From Gemmatimonadota bacterium (GTDB lineage Bacteria; Gemmatimonadota; Gemmatimonadetes; Longimicrobiales; Gaopeijiaceae), in contig VYAQ01000010.1 of NCBI GenBank assembly GCA_009844885.1, positions 1 to 62,097 of the forward strand: DNA of 62,097 nt, given 5' to 3'. Within the stretch, counting starts at the first letter, position 1. Every line of letters starts with the position of its first letter. Of this stretch, positions 9,608-17,743 are shown one piece after another. The notes under the pieces are model-generated. The model ran no database searches, was not told the origin of the DNA, and was given only the letters and a program-made list of their open reading frames with translations. The position numbers and the translations under genes are program-made.

Positions 9608-11248
9608 GTGGACCTGCGTCTGCTTTCCCGGCACCTCGGGGGCTCGCGGCTGGTCCGGGACTACCTTGACGGATCCGCCACGGCATCGGCGTTCTACCGC
9701 GGCGTCCCCGCGGACGCGCGGAGCTATCGAGCCAAGGCCCGCGACCTCAGCCAGGGGGCCCACCCCGCCAGGCTCTCAGCCGCCGCGGAGATCGTGCGTC
9801 CGGCGGGTCCGCGCGCGGAGAACGCGCTTCGCCGGGTGGTCGAGCAACAAGGGTTCTTCGTTACCACGGGGCAGCAGCCCGGGCTGTTCGGCGGTCCGCT
9901 CTACAGCCTCTTCAAGGCGCTGACTGCGGTCCGGCTCGCCGAGGAGCTGCAGCCGGTCGTGGGCGGGCCTGTCATGCCACTGTTCTGGATTGCCTCCGAC
10001 GACCATGACTGGGCCGAGGCGAACCATGCCCATGTTGTCGATCCCGGGAACCGTCTGCACCGTATCACCGTGGGGCCGGCCGCGGACCCCATCCCTCGTG
10101 CTCTTGCCCAGATCCCCCTGGGTGATCGCGGCGAGCAGGTCATCGCACAGCTGGCCGCCTGCTTCCCCCCCAACGACTACCGTGACGGGTACCTGGACCT
10201 GCTGCGCGAGGCCTACCACCCCGGGGCCACGCTGGCCTCCGCATACGCGGACCTGTTGGCGGCGCTGCTGCGGGACACGCCGATCGGCCTGGTCGACGGA
10301 GCCGGGGCACGTCTGAAGGAGCTGGCACGGCCCATACTGCGGGCCGAAGCCGAGGACCCGTTGGCGAGCGAAGAGGCGTTGACGGAGACGGCGGGTCACC
10401 TGACGGCCGCCGGCTACAGGCTTCAGGTGCCGCTGGCCCGGGGGGCCACCAACCTGTTCTTCGACACCCGCCAGGGCCGCGACAGGCTGCTGCGGGCGGG
10501 CAGCGGGTTCACGCTGAGGCGCTCGGGGCGCGAATTCTCCAGCCGTCGCATCCTCGGCGTCATCGACGAGTCGGTGGACCTGGTGTCCCCCAATGTGCTG
10601 CTGCGTCCCGTGGTGGAGGGGTTCGTGTTCCCCACGCTGGCGTACGTGGCGGGACCGGGCGAGGTCGCTTACTTCGGTCAGCTGGCTGCGCTGTTTCGTC
10701 GCCACGGCGTCGAAATGCCCGTGGTCGCTCCACGCGCGTCTCTGCTGGTCGTCGAGAGGAAGGTCGCCAGGGTGCTGGAGAGACTGGACGTTACGGTCGA
10801 CGACGTGCGCGATGGCGACCGGCTCCAGGCGAGATTCGCACGCGACGAAATGCCCGACGACCTGAAGGACGGCCTGAAACGCTGGCGGACGGACCTTGAG
10901 AAGCGCGCCCACGAAGTGTCCGGCGCGTCCGCCGCGATCGACCCTGTGCTCCAGGGCGCGGTGACGAAGGCGCGGAACTCCGGGCTGGCGGCCCTCGGCG
11001 CTCTCGAAAAGAAGGTCATCCGGGCCATCAAGCGACAGAGCGAGACCGTGGCTGGCCAGATCGCCAAGGCCGGCGTCAATCTGTGGCCGGGAGGCAGGCC
11101 GCAGGACCGCATGCTGAGCCCGTTGCAGTACACCATGCGATACGGTCCGGATTTCGTCACCGCGCTTCGCGAGAGAATCCGCGTACTCGCGGGCGAGACC
11201 TCCGTAGAGCCGGCGGGGTCTTTGCCACGGTCGGATGAAACGCCATAG
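9608..11248 (+). CDS. bshC: Bacillithiol biosynthesis cysteine-adding enzyme BshC
   Basis: 546 residues. The family hallmark TTGQQPGLFGGPLY is at ~86-99, followed by PLFWIASDDHDWAEANHAHV; a Rossmann-like core with a C-terminal coiled coil (EKRAHEVSG... to AIKRQSE, ~420-490) is as in Bacillus BshC. It adds cysteine to glucosaminyl-malate, the last step to bacillithiol, a cytoplasmic redox thiol. BshA and BshB are not seen in the window. Bacillithiol genes in a Gram-negative fit Bacteroidota/Gemmatimonadota-type lineages and help to place the organism. Confidence 0.93.
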   Translation: MDLRLLSRHLGGSRLVRDYLDGSATASAFYRGVPADARSYRAKARDLSQGAHPARLSAAAEIVRPAGPRAENALRRVVEQQGFFVTTGQQPGLFGGPLYSLFKALTAVRLAEELQPVVGGPVMPLFWIASDDHDWAEANHAHVVDPGNRLHRITVGPAADPIPRALAQIPLGDRGEQVIAQLAACFPPNDYRDGYLDLLREAYHPGATLASAYADLLAALLRDTPIGLVDGAGARLKELARPILRAEAEDPLASEEALTETAGHLTAAGYRLQVPLARGATNLFFDTRQGRDRLLRAGSGFTLRRSGREFSSRRILGVIDESVDLVSPNVLLRPVVEGFVFPTLAYVAGPGEVAYFGQLAALFRRHGVEMPVVAPRASLLVVERKVARVLERLDVTVDDVRDGDRLQARFARDEMPDDLKDGLKRWRTDLEKRAHEVSGASAAIDPVLQGAVTKARNSGLAALGALEKKVIRAIKRQSETVAGQIAKAGVNLWPGGRPQDRMLSPLQYTMRYGPDFVTALRERIRVLAGETSVEPAGSLPRSDETP

Positions 11249-11257
11249 CTTTACGAC

Positions 11258-11551
11258 ATGCTTGTATTGATCGCCGTGCTTGTACTGTTGATCCCGATCC
11301 TCGCGATCGTGCTCGATTCCGACGTGGGGAAGGCGATCGCGCGCCGGCTCGAGCGCAGGAGCCTGAGGGAAGGGGATGGTGCCGTGCACGATCGCCTGGT
11401 CTACCTCGAGAGTGAGCTGGAACGCCTTACGGGCGAAGTAGGACGGCTGGACGAAGAGAACCAGTTCTTCCAGAAGCTCCTCGCCGACCGCTCCGAGCGC
11501 AGGTCGTTGCGGGGCGGCACCGGCGACGAAACTCCCGATTCGGAGCACTAG
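11258..11551 (+). CDS. Small membrane protein with coiled coil (97 aa), unknown
   Basis: The product starts with one hydrophobic span (LVLIAVLVLLIPILAIVL, residues 2-19), then a basic stretch (ARRLERRS) and a heptad-like helix (~45-75, LVYLESELERLTGEV). It has the general build of PspB (one span plus a cytoplasmic coiled coil), but I cannot claim homology. It sits 9 nt after bshC and 51 nt before murJ. The gap to murJ carries a strong hairpin. Confidence 0.7.
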   Translation: MLVLIAVLVLLIPILAIVLDSDVGKAIARRLERRSLREGDGAVHDRLVYLESELERLTGEVGRLDEENQFFQKLLADRSERRSLRGGTGDETPDSEH

Positions 11552-11554
11552 AGA

Positions 11555-11586
11555 GGAGTCCGTGGACACCCTCCCCCACGGACTCC
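11555..11586 (+). terminator. Perfect 11-bp hairpin between the small membrane protein gene and murJ
   Basis: GGAGTCCGTGG (11555-11565) and its exact complement (11576-11586) with a 10-nt loop. There is no T-tract after it, so it may act as a factor-dependent or partial terminator, an RNA processing/stability element, or a control of the murJ start 17 nt downstream. The structure is seen directly; the role is inferred. Confidence 0.55.
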
Positions 11587-11602
11587 TGGCGGCGACGGAG
11601 TC

Positions 11603-13135
11603 TTGGCTGCTTCCAGCGTAGCATCCGGCATTCTCGTCAGCCGGGTCCTCGGGCTGGTGCGCGGACGGGTCTTCGCTCACTACTTCGGGACCGGAGACCT
11701 GGCGGATGCGTGGACCGCCGCCCTGCGCATCCCGAACGTCATCCAGAATCTGCTGGGCGAGGGCAGCCTCAGCGCCTCGTTCATTCCGGCCTATGTGCGG
11801 TTGCTGGAAGAGGGCAGGGAGCGGGAGGCCGGGCGCGCCGCGGGTGCGGTGCTCGGACTGCTCGCCGTGGCGGCGGGCGCCATGGCGGCCCTGGGAAGCT
11901 GGGCGGCCCCCCATCTGGTCTCGGTGCTCACGTGGGGTTTTACGAATGACGACAGGGCGGAGATTGTCACCACGCTGCTTCGCCTCCTCTTTCCGATGGC
12001 TGGCCTGCTCGTCGTATCGGCGTGGGCTCTTGGTGTGCTGAACAGCCATCGCCGCTTTTTCGTCTCCTACGTGGCGCCATCCCTGTGGAACCTCGCCATG
12101 ATCGTGGCAATGGTGGCGGCGGCCAGCCGGGGCATGGCAGGCGTCGACCTGCTGACCGCGCTGGCCTGGGGTGCCCTGGCCGGCGGGGCCATGCAACTCC
12201 TGTTTCAGCTGCCCTTCCTGATCCGGCATCTGACGCACGTGAGGCCCTCGCTCGACGTCCGGTCCGGCCCCGTACGGGAGGTCGTGCGCAATTTCGTGCC
12301 GGCCGTGGCGTCCCGTGGGGCGGTAAACATCGGCGCGCTCATCGACCAGAACCTGGCGACGCTGCTGGCGGTCGGCGCCGTCGGCCTGATGGGCTACGCC
12401 CAGCCGCTTTACATTCTCCCCATCTCGCTGTTCGGCATGTCGATCGCGGCATCCGAGTTGCCCGAGCTGTCCCGGGATCGCGTCGCCGGCGTGAAGGCGG
12501 TCCGCGACCGCACCGAGCAGGCGGTCGGCCGGGTTCTCTTCTGGCTCGTCCCGGTGACCGCGGGTTACATCCTCTTCCGCGAGGAGTGCATGGTCGTATT
12601 CCGGTCCGGGGCGTTCGGCCCCGACGATGCCGCGGCCGCGGGCCTGGTGCTGGCCGCGTTTGCCCCGGGGCTGCCGGCCTCGGGCGCATCGCGGGTGCTG
12701 TCGTCGGCGCTCTACGCCTTCGGCGACACCCGAACCGCCGCCCGCATCTCCTACCTGCGGATTCTGACCTCGGCCGCGGTTGGCGCGTCGCTGATGTTCC
12801 CGTTCGACCGATTCGTCGTAGGAGGACTCGGAATGGGGGCGGCGGGGCTTGCTGTCGGTGCTACCGCAGGCGCGTGGCTGGAGTTCGCGCTTCTCCGCCG
12901 GGCACTGCGAGAGCGTCTCCTGGGGTTGTCGCTGGGCGGCCGGCATGTGGGTGCCTACGTGCTTGCGGCGGTGATTGCGGTCGGCGTGGGTCTGGCGATC
13001 CGCGCGGTGCTTCCACCCGTGGGCCCGATCCTCCAGGCAGCGGCGACGATCGGTCCCGTGGCCGCGGTCTACCTGTTCGCAACCCACCGGCTCGGATTCC
13101 CGTTCCCGAGGCCGGGGACACCGCGTCGCAAGTAG
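11603..13135 (+). CDS. murJ: Lipid II flippase MurJ (MviN)
   Basis: 510 residues, TTG start with GACGGAG 4-10 nt before it. MOP/MATE-type transporter: N-terminal signature SRVLGLVRGRVFAHYFG with the conserved Arg, DAWTAALRIPN, LGEGSLSASFIPAY, and about 14 hydrophobic spans. It flips lipid II across the inner membrane for peptidoglycan synthesis. It lies in a run of envelope genes and is followed after 6 nt by uvrC. Confidence 0.95.
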   Translation: MAASSVASGILVSRVLGLVRGRVFAHYFGTGDLADAWTAALRIPNVIQNLLGEGSLSASFIPAYVRLLEEGREREAGRAAGAVLGLLAVAAGAMAALGSWAAPHLVSVLTWGFTNDDRAEIVTTLLRLLFPMAGLLVVSAWALGVLNSHRRFFVSYVAPSLWNLAMIVAMVAAASRGMAGVDLLTALAWGALAGGAMQLLFQLPFLIRHLTHVRPSLDVRSGPVREVVRNFVPAVASRGAVNIGALIDQNLATLLAVGAVGLMGYAQPLYILPISLFGMSIAASELPELSRDRVAGVKAVRDRTEQAVGRVLFWLVPVTAGYILFREECMVVFRSGAFGPDDAAAAGLVLAAFAPGLPASGASRVLSSALYAFGDTRTAARISYLRILTSAAVGASLMFPFDRFVVGGLGMGAAGLAVGATAGAWLEFALLRRALRERLLGLSLGGRHVGAYVLAAVIAVGVGLAIRAVLPPVGPILQAAATIGPVAAVYLFATHRLGFPFPRPGTPRRK

Positions 13136-13141
13136 GTCGGG

Positions 13142-14989
13142 GTGAAGCGCGGTATCCCGTTCGACGCCCGTCACGTGGCAGGCCTGCCGGCCGGCCCCGG
13201 CGTCTACATGTTCCGCAGTGCCCAGGGGGAGATTCTCTACATCGGGAAAGCGAAGGCGCTGCGCCTGCGCGTGCGGTCGTACCTGGGCCGTACGGGTGCG
13301 GCGGAGATCAAGACGGGCGAACTTGTCCGCCAGACCGCAGTGGTGGACACCCTGGTCGTGGGCTCGGAGGCGGAGGCCCTGATACTCGAGGCCAACCTCA
13401 TCAAGGAGCACCAGCCCCGCTTCAACATCCAGCTCCGCGACGACAAGCGATACCCCTACATCAAGGTCACCGTCAACGAACCGTTCCCGCGCGCCTACGT
13501 CACACGGCGCGTGCGCCAAGATGGCTCTCGCTATTTCGGACCCTTCGTCTCGGTGGGGCGGGTGCGCCGCGCGCTGGAACTGGTAAAGCGCCTGCATGGA
13601 GTGCGGTCCTGCCGCTACGACCTCCCCGGCGAGGCACCGGCCCGACCGTGCCTGGACCACCACATCGGCCGATGCGCCGCGCCGTGCGTCGGCCTCCAGA
13701 CGGCGGAAGACTACGGCAGCATGATCGACAGGGTGGTCCGCATCCTCTCGGGCGATGTCGGGTCTGTTCAGGCAGAAGTTGAGGTCCAGATGCGCAAGGC
13801 GTCGGACGCGATGGACTTCGAGAGGGCAGCCCGGTGGCGCGACATCCTCGCCGGGCTTGACGGCATTGCACGCCAGCAACGTGTCCAGAAGGTGGGCGGA
13901 GGGGATCAGGACGTTCTGGGAATCGCCCGTGACGGGGGCCTTGCGGCTGCCGTGACGCTCCGCGTTCGCCGCGGCATGTTGATCGGACGGGACACACAGG
14001 TGATGACCGGAACCGAAGGGGAGGGCGACGCCGACCTCGTCGCGCGGTCGGTTTCGCACGCGTATCTGTCCAGCGGTTCCCGCGCGCTCGAAGAACTTCC
14101 CCGCGAAGTGCTGCTTCCGGCGGACTTCCCGGACCGTGGGCTTCTGGAGGAGATCCTGAGTGATCAGGCGTCCCGCCGGGTCGTCGTGCGCCTGCCGAAG
14201 AGGGGTGCCAAGGTCCGCCTGATCGAACTGGCGGTTGCCAACGCACGGCACGCGCTCGAAGACCGCATCAGAACGGGAGGGGTCTCCCCGGTACGAACCG
14301 ACGACGTGCTCTACGAGCTTCAGGACAGGCTGGGATTGAAGGTCGTGCCGCGCTTGATCGTGTGTTTCGACATATCGCATACCCAGGGGTCGGAGACCGT
14401 CGGCAGCGCGGTCCTCTTCGAAAACGGAGAACCGAAAAAGTCGGGATACCGGCACATGAAGATCCAGACCGAGCGGGGCAACGACGACTACGAATCGATG
14501 GCCGTGACCGTCGGCCGATACTTCGCCAGGCTGGCTGACGGGGAGGATCCGCTGCCGGACCTCGCCGTGATCGACGGCGGCCGTGGACAGCTCGCCGCCG
14601 CGAGGGAGGCGCTCGCCGCACTGAATGTCCGGGATGTGGCGCTGGCGGCACTCGCAAAAAGAGAGGAACTCGTTTTTCTTCCCGGCCAACGCGAGGGGCT
14701 TCGCCTGCCACGAACCGCCCGGTCGCTGCACCTGCTGCAGCGAGTTCGCGATGAAGCGCACCGGTTCGCCGTGCGGTACAACCGAAAGCTGCGCTCGCGC
14801 CGCACCGTGCGTTCGGCGTTGGGGGACATCCCGGGGATCGGCCCTGCGAGGCAACGCGCGCTGTTGTCGCGCTTCGGGTCCCTGCGCGGCGTGAAGGAAG
14901 CGACGCCCGCGGAGATCGGCCGCATCCCCGGGTTCAGCGAGGCCATGGGAGCGCGCATCCTGACGTATCTCAGGGGCGCGAGCCGGTAG
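13142..14989 (+). CDS. uvrC: Excinuclease ABC subunit UvrC
   Basis: 615 residues, normal length. GIY-YIG nuclease domain (GVYMFRS...ILYIGKAKALRLR, ~20-42, making the 3' cut), UVR motif (~MRKASDAMDFERAARWRD, ~218-235, binding UvrB), the RNase-H-like UvrC domain with CFDISHTQG and AVIDGGRGQL (5' cut), and tandem helix-hairpin-helix at the C-terminus (IPGIGPARQRALL). Part of the UvrABC nucleotide excision repair system. GTG start 6 nt after murJ. Confidence 0.97.
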   Translation: MKRGIPFDARHVAGLPAGPGVYMFRSAQGEILYIGKAKALRLRVRSYLGRTGAAEIKTGELVRQTAVVDTLVVGSEAEALILEANLIKEHQPRFNIQLRDDKRYPYIKVTVNEPFPRAYVTRRVRQDGSRYFGPFVSVGRVRRALELVKRLHGVRSCRYDLPGEAPARPCLDHHIGRCAAPCVGLQTAEDYGSMIDRVVRILSGDVGSVQAEVEVQMRKASDAMDFERAARWRDILAGLDGIARQQRVQKVGGGDQDVLGIARDGGLAAAVTLRVRRGMLIGRDTQVMTGTEGEGDADLVARSVSHAYLSSGSRALEELPREVLLPADFPDRGLLEEILSDQASRRVVVRLPKRGAKVRLIELAVANARHALEDRIRTGGVSPVRTDDVLYELQDRLGLKVVPRLIVCFDISHTQGSETVGSAVLFENGEPKKSGYRHMKIQTERGNDDYESMAVTVGRYFARLADGEDPLPDLAVIDGGRGQLAAAREALAALNVRDVALAALAKREELVFLPGQREGLRLPRTARSLHLLQRVRDEAHRFAVRYNRKLRSRRTVRSALGDIPGIGPARQRALLSRFGSLRGVKEATPAEIGRIPGFSEAMGARILTYLRGASR

Positions 14990-15021
14990 GCACGCCTCAC
15001 CTTCCGGCGCCTGGAAGCCCT

Positions 15022-15050
15022 TTGACCCGAGCCCCGCCCAAACATATACT
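15022..15050 (+). promoter_or_regulatory. Sigma-70-type promoter upstream of the TPR lipoprotein gene
   Basis: TTGACC (15022-15027), 17-nt spacer, TATACT (15045-15050): five of six matches in each box and ideal spacing, in a stretch with unusual AT content for this genome. It lies 33 nt after uvrC and 76 nt before the lipoprotein start. The match is seen; activity is inferred. Confidence 0.6.
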
Positions 15051-15126
15051 TCCTGCTTGGCTACACCCGCTTTCCGGTCCTGCTGCGCGAGCGGGCGCTT
15101 GGTTCTGAAGACCTCAGGAGGTTCTC

Positions 15127-16560
15127 GTGAACAGGTCCAGTTTCGGACTATTCTTGACAGTCGGTACCGTCGTTGCCCTTGCCGGCTGCGCGTCGGGCGG
15201 TGGCGGCGGGGGAGGTGGCAGCGAGGAGGAGGGGTTTCCTCCCCGGGAGAACGACGACACCAGGAGCGCCGAGTTGTTCCTGACCCAGGCGGAGACGCTT
15301 GGCGATCCCTCCCGCTTCCAGAATGCCCTGGACGCGGCGATGGCGGCGATCATGGACGACTCGACGAATTCGCTTGGCTACTACCAGGCGGGCCGGGCAC
15401 AGGTCGGTCTGGGCGACCACGTGGCTGCCGACACACTCTTCGAGACGGCGACCGAGCTCTATCCCGCATACGAGCAGGACGTTCGCATCCAGCGGGAGAC
15501 CGCCTGGATCGCACTCTTCAATTCGGCGATCGGACCACTCGACACCGGTGACAGCGACGAGGGCATACGGTTCCTGGAGGCGGCCGAAGTGATCTTCCCT
15601 GGACAGCGCCCCGAAGCGCTGATCAACCTTGCCGTGACGTACAACCAGGTTGGTCGGACCGACGACGCAATCGATGCGTTCGGTGCGGCGCTGGCCATCA
15701 TCCGCGGACCGCGAATGGAGGAAGCGGACAGCGTGACCGCAGCGAGTTGGGCCGAGAGCGAGATGAACGTCTCCTTCAACCGGGCGATGCTGCTGAGTCA
15801 GCAGGAACGCTACGACGAAGCGATTGGCGAATACGAGCGCTTTCTCGAAGGGAATCCGGGCGACGTCGCGGCGCTGTCGAGCCTGGCGTCGGTGCTGTCC
15901 GAGGCCGGGATGGCCGACTCCGCTCAGGCGATCTACGACAACCTGTTGACCGGGGCCGCCGAACTGGGCATGCGGGAACTCTTCAATATCGGTGTGGGAC
16001 TGTATGGCGCCGCGTCCAGTGCCTCGGAGCCCGACGCCGCCCGGGAACTGTACGGTCGCGCCGCCGAGGCGTTCCGGGAGGTCGCGGAGGTCGCGCCGGA
16101 GAACCGCGACGCCGTGTTCAATCTGGCGCAGTCGCTGTACGAGGCCGGCAACTGGGATGAACTGATTCCGGTTGCGCGCGGACTCCTGGAACTCGATGGC
16201 TACAACCCGGACAGCTACACGATCCTGGCCCAGGGCCTCGTCGAAACCGAGCAGAGTCAGGAGGCCGTTGAGATACTCCAGACCCGGGAGGGGCTCGCTT
16301 TCCAGATCGAAGACAGTTCGCTTGCGCCTCGCACGGCCGGCGGTGGCACGGTCTCCGGACAACTCGTCAACAACACGCTGGATCCCGGCACGGTCGTCAC
16401 GATTCGGGTGCACTTCAACGGCGAGGACGGCGCCGAAATCGGGGCGATCGACATACGAGTCACCGCGCCGGCCCAAGGGGCCGCGGAGTTGTTCCGCGCC
16501 GACCTGACCAGTGACGAGAGCGTGCTGGGATACTACTACGAGGTCGTGAGTCCCGTCTGA
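15127..16560 (+). CDS. TPR-repeat lipoprotein
   Basis: 477 residues from GTG 15127, with AGGAGG at 15116-15121. Lipoprotein signal with lipobox LAGC at ~18-21, then a run of eight Gly residues and an acidic stretch, a linker typical of outer-membrane-anchored lipoproteins. The body (~40-400) is a series of tetratricopeptide-type helix pairs (for example NLAVTYNQVGRTDDAIDAF, AIGEYERFLEGNPGDVAAL), followed by a beta-rich end. Probably a periplasmic scaffold. The partner is unknown. It has its own promoter-like sequence. Confidence 0.82.
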   Translation: MNRSSFGLFLTVGTVVALAGCASGGGGGGGGSEEEGFPPRENDDTRSAELFLTQAETLGDPSRFQNALDAAMAAIMDDSTNSLGYYQAGRAQVGLGDHVAADTLFETATELYPAYEQDVRIQRETAWIALFNSAIGPLDTGDSDEGIRFLEAAEVIFPGQRPEALINLAVTYNQVGRTDDAIDAFGAALAIIRGPRMEEADSVTAASWAESEMNVSFNRAMLLSQQERYDEAIGEYERFLEGNPGDVAALSSLASVLSEAGMADSAQAIYDNLLTGAAELGMRELFNIGVGLYGAASSASEPDAARELYGRAAEAFREVAEVAPENRDAVFNLAQSLYEAGNWDELIPVARGLLELDGYNPDSYTILAQGLVETEQSQEAVEILQTREGLAFQIEDSSLAPRTAGGGTVSGQLVNNTLDPGTVVTIRVHFNGEDGAEIGAIDIRVTAPAQGAAELFRADLTSDESVLGYYYEVVSPV

Positions 16561-16593
16561 GGACGCCGGCACCCGGCCGGGACAGGAGCGCGT

Positions 16594-16666
16594 GCGGGAG
16601 TAGCTCAGGTGGTAGAGCATCAGCTTCCCAAGCTGAGGGTCGCGGGTTCGAGTCCCGTCTCCCGCT
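16594..16666 (+). tRNA. tRNA-Gly (anticodon CCC)
   Basis: Cloverleaf read directly: acceptor GCGGGAG/CTCCCGC, D-arm GCTC..GAGC, anticodon stem TCAGC/GCTGA around loop TTCCCAA (anticodon CCC), T-arm GGGTTCGAGTCCC type, discriminator T as expected for bacterial tRNA-Gly. The 3' CCA is not encoded. Confidence 0.95.
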
Positions 16667-16673
16667 TGTGCCC

Positions 16674-16710
16674 GGCCGCCGGGGGGGTCTGAAATCGCTT
16701 CCCGGCGGCC
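16674..16710 (+). terminator. GC-rich hairpin after tRNA-Gly
   Basis: GGCCGCCGGG (16674-16683) pairs exactly with CCCGGCGGCC (16701-16710), 17-nt loop. It begins 8 nt after the tRNA. A weak T run (GTTTCTC) comes only ~10 nt later. Likely terminator or 3' processing structure. Confidence 0.5.
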
Positions 16711-16828
16711 AGCAGGCCGTTTCTCGTCCAGGGCCTGTGGCGCCAGGTCACGGGTTCGGCTTACCTTGGACGGGTCAGTCAGGTATCCGATGAGGAGCCC
16801 AAAGGTCAATCTCAGCCGGAGGTGAACG

Positions 16829-17704
16829 ATGCGCCGTGGAATGCTGGTAGCCAGCCTGTTGTTTCTAGCGGCGGCCACGCCGGTGGTTGCCCAGACCTCC
16901 GCGGAGGAACTTGAGCGCCGGATCGAGGCAGCCCGAGCCATGGGCGCGGAAGTGAACACGGTCCTTCGCGGCGCTTCGGCGGCCCGCCTGTTGGGTGAAT
17001 TCTCCACCGCCACGGAGTTGATGGACAAGGCAACGGTCGCCCTCGAGCAGGCGGACAACGCATGGGTGACCGAGATGATCTTCCAGGCCCTGGCTGCAGG
17101 GAGGGGTTCGAACGGCATGCAGCGCGCGTTTCGCGAGGCCCGCCAGCGGATTCGGATGTCGCCGCAGCAGATCGCTTCGGTGACCAGCAACTTCCCATCG
17201 CTGCTGCTGGGGGGCGAGTTCGACGAGATGATTCTCCGGTTCTCGCCGGATCACCCGGATCCGGAGTATCGATGCGCCTGTCTCGCCGAAAAGGCCTGGG
17301 TGCACAGGGTGGCTGGCCGGCTGCACGATTCGCGGATTCTGTGGGGCGAACTCGTGGCCGCATGGGACCGCAACCCCCTCGAATTCTCGAATCCCGACGC
17401 GCAGGCGAACTGGCAGGGGCAGTACGCACGCAACCTGGCCCGTGCCGGCCGCACGGCGGACGCCCGCGCCGCCCTCGCAAAGGCGATGTCGATGCCGCTC
17501 AGCGATGACGAACGCCCCGCCGTGCAGCGCCGCTGGGCGCAGACGCACGCGGAACTTGGCGACGTGCAGGCGGCGGTCGAGCTTCTTGAGCCCTTGATCG
17601 GGAGTTCCACGCTGGTCACCGTGAACAGCCTCTCCACAAGGTACACCTGGGAGCCGGTACGAAGTCACATCCTCTTCCAGGAGATGCTTTCCAGGCACCG
17701 CTGA
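16829..17704 (+). CDS. Secreted TPR-like protein with kinase-type tail, unknown
   Basis: 291 residues with a signal peptide ending near PVVAQ (~22). The mature part is all helical with TPR-like pairs (ARAGRTADARAALAKA, AELGDVQAAVELLEPLIG). The C-terminal TLVTVNSLSTRYTWEPVRSH resembles the 'sLLTvp.L..dp.WdPLR..P.F' tail often seen after TPRs in large Ser/Thr kinases and cyclases of Acidobacteriota and Gemmatimonadota. Here it is on a free, exported protein. No enzyme domain is visible. It stands alone between tRNA-Gly and the DUF512 gene. Confidence 0.72.
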   Translation: MRRGMLVASLLFLAAATPVVAQTSAEELERRIEAARAMGAEVNTVLRGASAARLLGEFSTATELMDKATVALEQADNAWVTEMIFQALAAGRGSNGMQRAFREARQRIRMSPQQIASVTSNFPSLLLGGEFDEMILRFSPDHPDPEYRCACLAEKAWVHRVAGRLHDSRILWGELVAAWDRNPLEFSNPDAQANWQGQYARNLARAGRTADARAALAKAMSMPLSDDERPAVQRRWAQTHAELGDVQAAVELLEPLIGSSTLVTVNSLSTRYTWEPVRSHILFQEMLSRHR

Positions 17705-17743
17705 CGCGCCGCGAGCCGGGCCCCATGCGGCACCGAAGGGTGC

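Noticed and set aside
9776-14854. A 1692-codon open frame on the minus strand across bshC, murJ and uvrC
   Set aside because: It is the complement of three well-supported genes; the product is Arg/Gly/His-rich with no domain or signal. High GC removes stop codons from the shadow frame.
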